From: Mycolicibacterium hodleri
Lineage (GTDB): Bacteria > Actinomycetota > Actinomycetes > Mycobacteriales > Mycobacteriaceae
Direction: 5' to 3'
NCBI RefSeq assembly: GCF_006439015.1
Contig: NZ_RCZG01000012.1
Span: 1-64,000 of the forward strand
DNA: 64,000 bases
The position numbers and the translations under genes are program-made. The notes below the pieces were generated by a model. It saw only the letters and a program-made list of their open reading frames with translations. It searched no databases and had not been told where the DNA came from. Below, one piece after another: positions 51,751-59,644 of this stretch (position 1 is its first letter; every line of letters begins with the position of its first letter).

Positions 51751-53291
51751 GCACCACTGCGGTGACCGGGGATTGGCAGAATCCGCTGCGAGACAAGCTC
51801 GACAAGCGCTTGCCTCGCATAGCGGGTCCGTGTGCGGTGGTCATCTTCGGTGTTACCGGAGACTTGGCCACCAAGAAGCTGATGCCCGCGATCTACGACC
51901 TGGCCAACCGCGGATTGCTGCCACCAACCTTCTCGCTCATCGGTTTCGCGCGACGGGACTGGGCCGACGAGGACTTCGGCGACATCGTGCTGAAGGCAGT
52001 GCAGGCGCATGCCCGTACGCCCTTCCGTCAGGAAGTCTGGGACCGGCTCAACGAGGGCATCCGCTTCGTGCAGGGCACGTTCGACGACGATGCGGCGTTC
52101 GCGCGGTTGAAGGAGACGCTGGACAAGCTCGACGCCGAGCGCGGCACCGGCGGCAATCACGCCTTCTACCTGTCGATTCCGCCAAATGCGTTTCCAATGG
52201 TGTGTGAGCAACTCTCCAAGTCGGGCCTGGCCCGACCCGATGGTGACCGGTGGAGTCGCGTCGTCATCGAAAAGCCGTTCGGCCACGACCTGGACAGTGC
52301 GAAGTCGCTCAACCAGGTGGTCAACAGCGTCTTCCCCGAGTCTTCGGTATTCCGCATCGACCACTACCTGGGCAAGGAGACGGTGCAGAACATTCTGGCG
52401 CTCCGCTTCGCCAACCAGCTGTTCGACCCGATCTGGAACGCCCACTACGTAGACCACGTCCAGATCACCATGGCTGAGGACATCGGCCTGGGCGGGCGTG
52501 GCGGTTACTACGACGGTGTCGGCGCGGCTCGCGACGTCATCCAGAATCACTTGACGCAGCTGCTGGCGCTCACGGCCATGGAGGAACCCGTCAGCTTCAG
52601 CCCCGCTGAGTTGCAGGCCGAGAAGATCAAGGTGTTGTCGGCGACGCGACTGGCGGAACCCTTGGACGAGAACACCTCCCGTGGCCAGTACACGGCGGGC
52701 TGGCAGGGCGGCGAGAAGGTCGTCGGACTGCTCGAGGAGGAGGGCTTCTCGCCGACCTCGACGACCGAGACGTACGCCGCGATCACCCTGGAGGTCGACA
52801 CGCGTCGCTGGGCCGGGGTGCCGTTCTACCTGCGCACCGGAAAGCGCCTCGGCCGCAGGGTGACTGAGATCGCGCTGGTCTTCAAACGCGCTCCGCACCT
52901 TCCCTTCGACGCGACGATGACCGACGAACTCGGCAAGAATGCGCTCGTGATTCGGGTGCAGCCCGATGAGGGCATCACGCTGCGGTTCGGCTCGAAGGTG
53001 CCCGGGCACGCCATGGAGGTCCGCGACGTCAACATGGACTTCTCGTACGGGTCGGCGTTCGCCGAGGACTCCCCCGAGGCGTATGAGCGGCTGATCCTCG
53101 ACGTCCTGCTCGGCGAACCGTCGCTGTTCCCCGTCAACGAGGAGGTTGAATTGTCCTGGGAGATACTCGATCCGGCCCTGGAATACTGGGCATCGCATGG
53201 CAAACCCGACCCGTATGAGTCGGGCGGCTGGGGCCCTGATTCGGCCGCCGAGATGCTGCGCCGGACCGGCCGGGAATGGCGGCGCCCGTAA
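51747..53291 (+). CDS. zwf: Glucose-6-phosphate dehydrogenase
   Basis: A 514-residue enzyme catalysing the first oxidative step of the pentose phosphate pathway. NADP-binding is in VIFGVTGDLATKKLMP, and the active-site motif is FRIDHYLGKETVQN. Length equals the Zwf2 type of M. tuberculosis. The ATG overlaps the tal stop by 4 bp. The next gene encodes its allosteric partner OpcA, though a 107-bp gap carrying a repeat element separates them. Confidence 0.97.
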   Translation: MSTTAVTGDWQNPLRDKLDKRLPRIAGPCAVVIFGVTGDLATKKLMPAIYDLANRGLLPPTFSLIGFARRDWADEDFGDIVLKAVQAHARTPFRQEVWDRLNEGIRFVQGTFDDDAAFARLKETLDKLDAERGTGGNHAFYLSIPPNAFPMVCEQLSKSGLARPDGDRWSRVVIEKPFGHDLDSAKSLNQVVNSVFPESSVFRIDHYLGKETVQNILALRFANQLFDPIWNAHYVDHVQITMAEDIGLGGRGGYYDGVGAARDVIQNHLTQLLALTAMEEPVSFSPAELQAEKIKVLSATRLAEPLDENTSRGQYTAGWQGGEKVVGLLEEEGFSPTSTTETYAAITLEVDTRRWAGVPFYLRTGKRLGRRVTEIALVFKRAPHLPFDATMTDELGKNALVIRVQPDEGITLRFGSKVPGHAMEVRDVNMDFSYGSAFAEDSPEAYERLILDVLLGEPSLFPVNEEVELSWEILDPALEYWASHGKPDPYESGGWGPDSAAEMLRRTGREWRRP

Positions 53292-53321
53292 TGAGCGCCT
53301 GTGCGAAGAACCGGAGATTCA

Positions 53322-53398
53322 GATGATCACCGAAGGCGACGACGAGTGAGCATCGCAGCGAGGCACGAGCGAGCAGCGCAGCGAGAAGGAGCCGAGAA
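53322..53398 (+). repeat. MIRU-like GC-rich repeat between zwf and opcA
   Basis: This stretch contains ATGATCACCGAAGGCGACGA through a TGA at 53347, then GAGCATCGCAGCGAGGCACG followed by the tandem-like AGCGAGCAGCGCAGCGAGAA. Similar CGCAGCGAG-rich intergenic elements are, as I recall, dispersed in mycobacteria. It encodes a tiny 8-codon frame and supplies the AGAAGGAG Shine-Dalgarno of opcA. Confidence 0.5.
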
Positions 53399-54310
53399 AT
53401 GATCGTCGATTTGGAGGCCACCACCACCACGGCGGTCAACAAGAAACTGGACGGGCTTCGCGAAGAGGGTGGGGCATTCACGATGGCGCGGGTACTTACC
53501 CTCGTCATTGCGCCTGACAGTGAGGCCGTTCTCGAAGACTCCATCGAGGCGGCCAACGCCGCCAGCCGCGAGCATCCCTGTCGGGTGATCGTGGTCCTCC
53601 CGGTGGACCGCGACGCCGCAGATGCCAAGCTGGACGCGCAGATTCGCGTCGGCCATGACGCGGGTGCGGGTGAGGTCGTGGTGCTCAAGCTGCACGGTCC
53701 GCTCGCGGCGCAGGCCAGCAGCGTGGTGACGCCGTTCCTGCTGCCCGACACCCCGGTGGTGGCGTGGTGGCCGGACGTCTCCCCGCGGGTGCCAGCCGAG
53801 GATCCGTTGGGGCAGTTGGCCATCCGCCGAATCACCGATGCCACGTACGGTAACGATCCGCTTGCGTGCATCAAGAGCAGGCTGGAGGGTTACACCGCCG
53901 GTGACACCGATCTGGCGTGGAGCCGCATCACCTATTGGAGGGCGATGCTCACCTCGGCGATGGACCAGGGACCGCACGAGGACATTCAGTCAGCCCTCGT
54001 CTCGGGCCGCAAGGAAGAGCCGGCGCTCGACATTCTGGCCGGCTGGTTGGCCAGCCGGATCGACGGGCCAGTGAAGCGGGCAGTCGGCGATCTGAAGGTC
54101 GAGTTGGTCCGCCCCAGCGAGACGATCACACTCAGCAGACCCCAGAAGGGGGTCACCGCGACCTTGGCTCGCACCGCCAAGCCAGACGCCAAACTTCCGT
54201 TAGCGCGCAGGGAGACTCGCGATTGTCTGGCGGAGGACATGCGTCGGCTGGACGCCGACGAGATCTACTTCGCGGCGCTGCAGGGAATCGACAAGGTGGA
54301 GTATGTCTGA
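53399..54310 (+). CDS. opcA: Glucose-6-phosphate dehydrogenase assembly protein OpcA
   Basis: A 303-residue OpcA, which allosterically supports glucose-6-phosphate dehydrogenase. It aligns with Rv1446c (PVVAWWPDVSPRVPAEDPLGQLAIRRITDA and C-terminal RDCLAEDMRRLDADEIYFAALQG). The ATG at 53399 has AGAAGGAG about 7 bp upstream. The pgl ATG lies 8 bp before its stop, so the two are coupled. Confidence 0.94.
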   Translation: MIVDLEATTTTAVNKKLDGLREEGGAFTMARVLTLVIAPDSEAVLEDSIEAANAASREHPCRVIVVLPVDRDAADAKLDAQIRVGHDAGAGEVVVLKLHGPLAAQASSVVTPFLLPDTPVVAWWPDVSPRVPAEDPLGQLAIRRITDATYGNDPLACIKSRLEGYTAGDTDLAWSRITYWRAMLTSAMDQGPHEDIQSALVSGRKEEPALDILAGWLASRIDGPVKRAVGDLKVELVRPSETITLSRPQKGVTATLARTAKPDAKLPLARRETRDCLAEDMRRLDADEIYFAALQGIDKVEYV

Positions 54311-55043
54311 CAACGTCATCGAGACCTATTCGGACGCCGATGCTCTGGTCATCGCCGCGGGCGACCGACTGGTGATCGCCATGAGCTCGGCTATCTCGAA
54401 TCGCGGTGTCGCCCATGTCGTATTGACCGGTGGCGGGACCGGCGTGAAGCTCTTGAAGCACCTCGGCGATCACGGGGAGGCCATCGATTGGTCCAAGGTC
54501 CACCTGTTCTGGGGTGACGACCGTTACGTGCCGGCCGACGACGACGACCGCAACGAGAAGCAGGCGCGCGAGGCGCTTCTCGATCACATCGACATTCCCG
54601 CCGCCAACGTGCACGCGATGCCCGCAAGCGACGGTGAGTTCGGCGACGACATCGATGCGGCCGCGCTGGCCTACGAGCAGGTGCTCGCCGCCAACGCCGT
54701 CGACGGAGCGCCGACACCGGTCTTCGACGTGCACCTCCTCGGCATGGGCGGTGAAGGCCACGTCAACTCTCTCTTCCCGCACACCGCGGCCACTCGGGAG
54801 ACCGGCCGATTCGTCGTCGGAGTCACCGACTCCCCCAAGCCACCACCGAAGCGCATCACGCTGACGCTGCCCGCCGTGGCCCGCTCGCGCGAGGTGTGGC
54901 TGGTGGTCGCCGGAGGCGAGAAGGCGGTGGCGGTGGCGGCGGCGGTGGGCGGCGCGGCAGCCGACGACGTGCCTGCGGCCGGGGCGATCGGGCGCGACGC
55001 TACGTTTTGGCTCCTCGACGAAGCGGCCGGTTCGCAGCTGTAG
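54303..55043 (+). CDS. pgl: 6-phosphogluconolactonase
   Basis: A 246-residue 6-phosphogluconolactonase (also named devB) of the glucosamine-6-phosphate isomerase fold. Motifs: VVLTGGGTGVKLLKHL, HLFWGDDRYVPADDDDRNE, and VHLLGMGGEGHVNSLFP. It hydrolyses the lactone from G6PDH and closes the oxidative branch. It overlaps opcA by 8 bp and is the last gene of the operon. Confidence 0.95.
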   Translation: MSDNVIETYSDADALVIAAGDRLVIAMSSAISNRGVAHVVLTGGGTGVKLLKHLGDHGEAIDWSKVHLFWGDDRYVPADDDDRNEKQAREALLDHIDIPAANVHAMPASDGEFGDDIDAAALAYEQVLAANAVDGAPTPVFDVHLLGMGGEGHVNSLFPHTAATRETGRFVVGVTDSPKPPPKRITLTLPAVARSREVWLVVAGGEKAVAVAAAVGGAAADDVPAAGAIGRDATFWLLDEAAGSQL

Positions 55044-55129
55044 ACGTCCAGAGCGAAGCGGCTAAAGATTTGGTCGACGCCAGCGTCAATTAGTCGTACT
55101 GTGAAATCCTCGTGAGTCTGGGGGGTCAC

Positions 55130-56272
55130 ATGAGTCTTCAAGTTGGCTTCTTGGACATGCCGATGCGGACACGGCTCAAGCCGACGACACTTTTACGGTC
55201 GAATTACTTGATCGCCGCCAGTGCGGGCATCGACTCCTATTGGCTTCCGGACCATCTGAACAACCTCGTACCGCGTGCTATCGCGACACCCAAGTACTTC
55301 GGCGCGGCGCGCCTCATTCCCGACGTCGATGCGATCTTCGAACCATGGACAATGCTCGGGAGGATCTCGGCATGGAATCGGCTGCGCGGGCTTCGGCTGG
55401 GTGTCGCCGTCACCGATGCCGGTCGCCGCAATCCCGCGGTGACCGCACAGGCGGCCGCGACGCTGCACCTACTCACCCGTGGAAGGGCAATCCTCGGCAT
55501 CGGAGTCGGCGAGCGTGAAGGGAACGAGCCGTACGGAGTCGATTGGACGCGGCCCGTCGCGCGATTCGAGGAAGCACTCGCCACGATCCGGGCACTCTGG
55601 GATTCGCGAGGCGCGCTCATCTCGAGGGATTCGGAATTCTTTCCGCTCCACGACGCGATGTTCGCGCTGCCGCCCCATCGAGGGAAATGGCCCCAAATTT
55701 GGGTCGCGTCGCACGGCCCCCGAATGTTGCGCGCGACCGGTCGCTATGCGGACGCGTGGTTCCCCGTTGGGCTGATGCCACCGAATGACTATGGACGACG
55801 CCTCGAACTCGTTCGCGCGGCGGCCTCGGACGCAGGACGGGATCCGATGTCGATCATCCCAGCCGTCGCGTTGACCATGATCACGGGACGGAGCCGTGAT
55901 GACGTCGAAGAGGCGATCGACTCTGAGATCGCGCGGTCGATGGCCCTCTGCATCCCCGCGACTGAGTGGGCGCGGCATGGCGCGGTGCACCCTCTCGGTG
56001 AGGATTTCTCCGGTCTACAAGACGTGCTTCCGCAGACGATGGACGAGCCGACCGTCCTATCGCATGCCTCGAAGGTGCCGCTGAGCTTGCTGCGAGAGAT
56101 CTTCCTGCAGGGCACACCGGGCGAAATCGTCGAGCAGGTCGCTGTATGGCGTGACCACGGGCTGCGGTACCCCGTGTTGCTCAACTTCAGCATGCTGCGA
56201 ACCAGCTTGCGGAAGGGTATGGCCTCCAACGTTCCGCTCCTCTCCGTTCTACGCGGGCTCAAGAGACTCTGA
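55130..56272 (+). CDS. F420-dependent luciferase-like monooxygenase/oxidoreductase
   Basis: A 380-residue LLM-family protein. The N-terminal GFLDMPMRTRLKPTT, GLRLGVAVTDAGRRNPAVTAQAAATL and RGRAILGIGVGEREGNEPYGVDW, then PPHRGKWPQIWVASHGPRML, recall the F420-dependent phthiodiolone ketoreductase group. No cofactor can be proved by eye. The ATG at 55130 follows a GGGGG stretch, preferred over the GTG at 55112. It stands alone, 86 bp after pgl. Confidence 0.85.
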   Translation: MSLQVGFLDMPMRTRLKPTTLLRSNYLIAASAGIDSYWLPDHLNNLVPRAIATPKYFGAARLIPDVDAIFEPWTMLGRISAWNRLRGLRLGVAVTDAGRRNPAVTAQAAATLHLLTRGRAILGIGVGEREGNEPYGVDWTRPVARFEEALATIRALWDSRGALISRDSEFFPLHDAMFALPPHRGKWPQIWVASHGPRMLRATGRYADAWFPVGLMPPNDYGRRLELVRAAASDAGRDPMSIIPAVALTMITGRSRDDVEEAIDSEIARSMALCIPATEWARHGAVHPLGEDFSGLQDVLPQTMDEPTVLSHASKVPLSLLREIFLQGTPGEIVEQVAVWRDHGLRYPVLLNFSMLRTSLRKGMASNVPLLSVLRGLKRL

Positions 56273-56292
56273 TTCGTTCGCGGTTGACTGTT

Positions 56293-56365
56293 TCGGCCTG
56301 CCGTGAGACGCGCAGGTCGACGACGCGGTCAGAAGCATCGCCGCGGCGCGTACCGCGTGCGGGGA
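56293..56365 (+). pseudogene. 73-bp remnant of a P450 gene 5' end
   Basis: This segment aligns without gaps with 59685-59757, the 5' coding end of the P450 gene about 3.4 kb downstream. I count about 10 mismatches in 73 bases, including a TGA in the region corresponding to the P450 frame start. Similarity fades on both sides. It lies in the gap between the LLM gene and sigL and is best read as a decayed duplicate. Confidence 0.7.
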
Positions 56366-56430
56366 GTAACCAGCTACAGGCCAGGCTGGCGTGGTGGCCG
56401 TCCGAGCGGATTGACACTGCAACGACCAGG

Positions 56431-56458
56431 TGAACTAAACACGGTTCTGCCTCGTCTT
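56431..56458 (+). promoter_or_regulatory. SigL-type ECF promoter upstream of sigL
   Basis: TGAACT (56431-56436), a 16-bp spacer and CGTCTT (56453-56458) fit the ECF pattern TGAACC-N16-CGT recalled for M. tuberculosis SigL. Transcription would start near 56465, about 15 nt before the ATG, implying sigL autoregulation. Confidence 0.65.
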
Positions 56459-56480
56459 CATAGTGGCGAAGGATTGGGTG

Positions 56481-56996
56481 ATGGAGGATCCGAAAGTTAC
56501 CGAGATGCGGGTGCTGTATGACGAGCACGCCGCCGCCCTGTGGCGCTATGCGTTGCGGCTGACCGGTGACGCGGGCCGTGCCGAGGATGTCGTACAGGAA
56601 ACGCTGCTGCGCGGTTGGCAGCATCCCGAGGTGACCGAAGATGACCAGCGGTCTGCCCGAGGTTGGCTGTGCACGGTGGCCCGCAACTTGATCATCGATG
56701 AGCGGCGCAGCGCGAGGTTCCGCCATGAGACTGGTGTTGCGGATGTCGAGGCCGCCGTCGTCCGCGCTGGTCCAGACGAGGTGAACTCGGCGTTGGACCG
56801 GATGCTGATCGGTGCAGCGCTGGGGCAGCTGTCTGCCGATCACCGTGCCGTGATTCGACGTGCGTATTACCAAGGCTGGACGACCGCGCAGATCGCCGAG
56901 GACCTGGACATCGCCGAGGGCACGGCGAAGTCCCGACTGCATTACGCCGTGCGGGCGCTGCGGCTGACATTGCAGGAGATGGGGGTGACCCGATGA
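56481..56996 (+). CDS. sigL: ECF RNA polymerase sigma factor, SigL-like
   Basis: A 171-residue ECF sigma factor. Region 2 is LYDEHAAALWRYALRLTGDAGRAEDVVQETLLRGW, given here as residues about 12-46; region 4 is QLSADHRAVIRRAYYQGWTTAQIAEDLDIAEGTAKSRLHYAVRAL, about 114-158. It closely resembles M. tuberculosis SigL (Rv0735), including the ending TLQEMGVTR. The ATG at 56481 is chosen because GAAGGA lies 7 nt upstream and the predicted promoter would start transcription after the alternative GTG at 56463. It overlaps the anti-sigma gene by 4 bp (ATGA). Confidence 0.92.
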   Translation: MEDPKVTEMRVLYDEHAAALWRYALRLTGDAGRAEDVVQETLLRGWQHPEVTEDDQRSARGWLCTVARNLIIDERRSARFRHETGVADVEAAVVRAGPDEVNSALDRMLIGAALGQLSADHRAVIRRAYYQGWTTAQIAEDLDIAEGTAKSRLHYAVRALRLTLQEMGVTR

Positions 56997-57742
56997 CGCG
57001 TTTCGATGGAACCGGCAGCGGCGCAGCATCAGGCGGGGATCCGTACGAGTTCTGGGACGGCGCCTACGTGCTGGGTTCGCTGTCGAGCAACGAGCGTCGT
57101 GACTATGAGACGCATTTGCAGGGCTGTGCGTCGTGCCGCGAAGCCATAAGCGAGATTGGTGGGATGCCGGCGTTGCTGGGGATGCTGGATCGCGACGACC
57201 TCGGCGCGCTCGATGGGCGTGAGGAATCGGTGCCGCCGCTGCGCCCGGAATTCGGCGAGTCGCTGATGGCCACTGTCAGGTGGCGGGGGCGCCGCCGGCG
57301 AATGCTGACCTGGGCGGGCGCGGGCGCAGCCGCGGCGATCGTCGCCTTTGCCTTGGTGTTTGCGAGCCAGCTCGCAGTATCGGTGCCCGCACCGGAGCCG
57401 CCACGAGCCGCGTTGTCGGTTGTGGCGATGCAGAAGGTCGTACCCACTGATCTGGATGCCTCCGTCGTGATGATCGGCCATCGGTGGGGTACCAGCGTTC
57501 AAGTGAGATGCACCTATCGTGCGACGCTCGACGGGGCGGATGACGAGGATGGTGGTGGCGACAGACTTGCGATGGTGGTGGTGGGACGCGACGGCAGCCG
57601 CACCTCGCTGGCGACCTGGATGGCACAGCCGGGCGTGACCGCCCTTCCCAGCGCAAGCACTTCGATGCCCATCAACGACATCGCGGCGGTACAGGTCGTC
57701 TCAGCCGATCAGGGGAACGTGCTTCTAGCGCACACCCTGTGA
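56993..57742 (+). CDS. rslA: Zinc-type anti-sigma factor, RslA-like
   Basis: A 249-residue membrane anti-sigma factor. The zinc-binding ZAS motif is HLQGCASCRE (H-x3-C-x2-C) near residue 40. One membrane span follows (MLTWAGAGAAAAIVAFALVFASQLAV, about 103-128), then an extracytoplasmic domain. It corresponds to RslA, which in M. tuberculosis releases SigL under oxidative conditions. It is translationally coupled to sigL. Confidence 0.9.
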   Translation: MTRFDGTGSGAASGGDPYEFWDGAYVLGSLSSNERRDYETHLQGCASCREAISEIGGMPALLGMLDRDDLGALDGREESVPPLRPEFGESLMATVRWRGRRRRMLTWAGAGAAAAIVAFALVFASQLAVSVPAPEPPRAALSVVAMQKVVPTDLDASVVMIGHRWGTSVQVRCTYRATLDGADDEDGGGDRLAMVVVGRDGSRTSLATWMAQPGVTALPSASTSMPINDIAAVQVVSADQGNVLLAHTL

Positions 57743-57813
57743 AGCCAGCCCTGCGATGAACCGGCGTCAGCTGCGGTTCGTGTCACTGGCAGGACTGGAA
57801 GCAGGTGAACAAG

Positions 57814-57954
57814 ATGATCACGAATGGTCGTGTCGTCGACTACATCGTCGACCACTTGGCTGCCGCGGCCGCCATGGGCCGGGCCATTCCGGCAAGCGCC
57901 CACCCCGGCCCCCAGCTCATGCGGCGCCGACGAGCAGACCGAGAAGATAGGTAA
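57814..57954 (+). CDS. Possible small ORF (46 residues), unknown
   Basis: A 46-codon frame (MITNGRVVDYIVDHLAAAAAMG...) with AGG about 9 nt upstream. The first 18 residues look like the start of a thiamine-diphosphate-type enzyme domain, but the rest is unrelated, so it may be a truncated remnant. Its 3' end overlaps the convergent VIT1-family gene by 38 bp. It may also be non-coding. Confidence 0.25.
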   Translation: MITNGRVVDYIVDHLAAAAAMGRAIPASAHPGPQLMRRRRADREDR

Positions 57955-59044
57955 TGGCGGCGGCTCCGTACCCAATCAGCAACTGGCGCAACGCCCGCCG
58001 CATGGGCGGCCCCCCGGACAGCAGACCCACAACGACACCCGTGGTCAGCAGTACCGCCCCCACCAGCACCGCGGCGACGATCATCGCGGTCAGGCCCTCC
58101 AGCCCGAACAGATAGGGCAGCACGGGCACCAGCGCCCCGGAGGCAAAGAAGCAGAAGCTCGACGCCGCGGCACCGATTCCGGTGCCGACCGCGTCGTGTC
58201 CCTCAGTGCTGGGGGCCGCATCCAGGGGATGACCGGAGAATCCCGGGGTGCCAGCGGTGAGGACTTCAGTGGCGCGGGCTTGCGCCTCTGGTTCGCTCAT
58301 GCCGCGGGCCCGGTAGACCAGTGCGAGCTCATTGGCGTCGACGTCGAGGTAGGGCAGCGCTGATCCGGCCTGCGGATCGGGCGTCGAAGCTTGCAGCAGT
58401 TCGCGTTGCGAGTTCACCGACACGTATTCACCGGCACCCATGGACAGCGCCCCGGCGAGCAAGCCGGCCAGACCGGTGATCAGCACGGTGTGGTTGGACA
58501 CCCCACTGGCGCTGATTCCCAGGACCAAGGAGAGGTTGCTGACCAGGCCGTCGTTGGCCCCGAACACCGCCGCTCGGAAGGTGCCCGAAAGTCGGATGCG
58601 CCCCCGGGTGGCCAGCGCACGGACCACCTCCGCATGCATGTGCTCATCGGCGGCCATCGCGGCGGTGGCATCGGCTTCGGTGTCGTAGGTCGAGCGGTCT
58701 TCAGCGCGCTGCGCGAGCGCCAGCACGAACACCGACCCGAAGTGCCTGGCCAGAAAGCCCAGCATGCGGGTGCGCACCTGAGCGCGGCGAGGTGTGCCAA
58801 TCTGGTCTCCAAGCAGCGTGCGCCAGTGCTGTTCGTGGCGGCCCTCGGCGTCGGCCAGCGCCAGCAGGATCTCGCGCTCCTCCCCAGCGCGCCGTCCTGC
58901 CAGATCCCGATACACCGCTGCCTCGGCCTGTTCATCAGCCAAGTACTGGCGCCAGCGGCGCAGATCGGACGGCGTCGGGCGCGCGTTCTCGGCCAACACG
59001 GCCTCCTCGTCCGGCGTCTCACGACGAAACATGCTGCTCTCCAT
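57917..59044 (-). CDS. Ferritin-like domain + VIT1/CCC1 iron/manganese transporter fusion
   Basis: A 375-residue membrane protein with two parts. Residues about 25-145 are a rubrerythrin/ferritin-like helical domain with candidate metal ligands in LADEQAEAAVYRDLAG, DAEGRHEQHWRTL and MAADEHMHAEVVR. Residues about 155-375 are a VIT1/CCC1 family domain (FRAAVFGANDGLVSNLSLVLG, LSMGAGEYVSVNSQREL, ASSFCFFASGALVPVLPYLFG) with five membrane spans. This is the MbfA-like iron/manganese exporter architecture. It lies leftward beside the redox-linked sigL-rslA pair. Confidence 0.88.
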   Translation of the reverse strand: MESSMFRRETPDEEAVLAENARPTPSDLRRWRQYLADEQAEAAVYRDLAGRRAGEEREILLALADAEGRHEQHWRTLLGDQIGTPRRAQVRTRMLGFLARHFGSVFVLALAQRAEDRSTYDTEADATAAMAADEHMHAEVVRALATRGRIRLSGTFRAAVFGANDGLVSNLSLVLGISASGVSNHTVLITGLAGLLAGALSMGAGEYVSVNSQRELLQASTPDPQAGSALPYLDVDANELALVYRARGMSEPEAQARATEVLTAGTPGFSGHPLDAAPSTEGHDAVGTGIGAAASSFCFFASGALVPVLPYLFGLEGLTAMIVAAVLVGAVLLTTGVVVGLLSGGPPMRRALRQLLIGYGAAAITYLLGLLVGAA

Positions 59045-59253
59045 CGGAGGTAATCATTCCCCACTGAGCGGCGGCGGCACCAGAACGTTGGCCATGGCCG
59101 CTGAGATGCCGGCGCTGTCTCACCTGTTTACTGCGCGATGTGTGGTTGGCTGCCGTCGCCGATGGCTCCTCTGCGCTTCTGATCCGTTGCGGTTCGGCCG
59201 CGCGCACGTCGATCTACCTCGACGACTCGAACCCAGCCGCCATACTCAGTGAC

Positions 59254-59631
59254 ATGGCAGATTCGGGTGATGGTCGGCGGCGGCAGGCGCCGGCGCGTCA
59301 GCGCATCAAGACATTGACGCAGGCGGCGTTGAACGCCGATGCCACGGTCGAGCAGGTGGACGCTCTGCTCGGGGATCTCGGGCACACGCTGACCGACCTC
59401 AATTCCTCGACGAGCAACTTGGACGTCACCCTCGCGCGGTTCAACGACACGATCACCCGCATCGACGAGTTGGCTCCGCGCCTCATCGGCGTCGTCGAAC
59501 GATTGGAGGCCATCGTCGACCGCGTCGAACGCATCGTGGGGCTCGGCGAGTCCGTGATGGCGCCGTTGTCGGCGACGGAGCACGCGGTCCGCGGCGCGCT
59601 CAACGCAATGCGCAAGACAACTGGTCTTTGA
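59254..59631 (+). CDS. Small coiled-coil protein of unknown function
   Basis: A 125-residue protein. After a basic N terminus (MADSGDGRRRQAPARQRIKTL), it is almost entirely heptad-like helix (VEQVDALLGDLGHTLTDLN..., DTITRIDELAPRLIGVVERLEAIVDRVERIVG). It has no signal or membrane span. Such short coiled-coil proteins are common in mycobacteria; no function is established. The ATG at 59254 is chosen over the frame start at 59140. It precedes the P450 gene by 13 bp on the same strand. Confidence 0.65.
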   Translation: MADSGDGRRRQAPARQRIKTLTQAALNADATVEQVDALLGDLGHTLTDLNSSTSNLDVTLARFNDTITRIDELAPRLIGVVERLEAIVDRVERIVGLGESVMAPLSATEHAVRGALNAMRKTTGL

Positions 59632-59644
59632 GAGATCACCCGTA

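Noticed and set aside
51726..53198. 490-residue leftward frame opposite zwf
   Set aside because: Antisense to a full-length G6PDH with intact active site.
57814..57954. Thiamine-diphosphate enzyme gene remnant
   Set aside because: Only about 18 residues look similar, too few to claim a family; kept only as a low-confidence small ORF.
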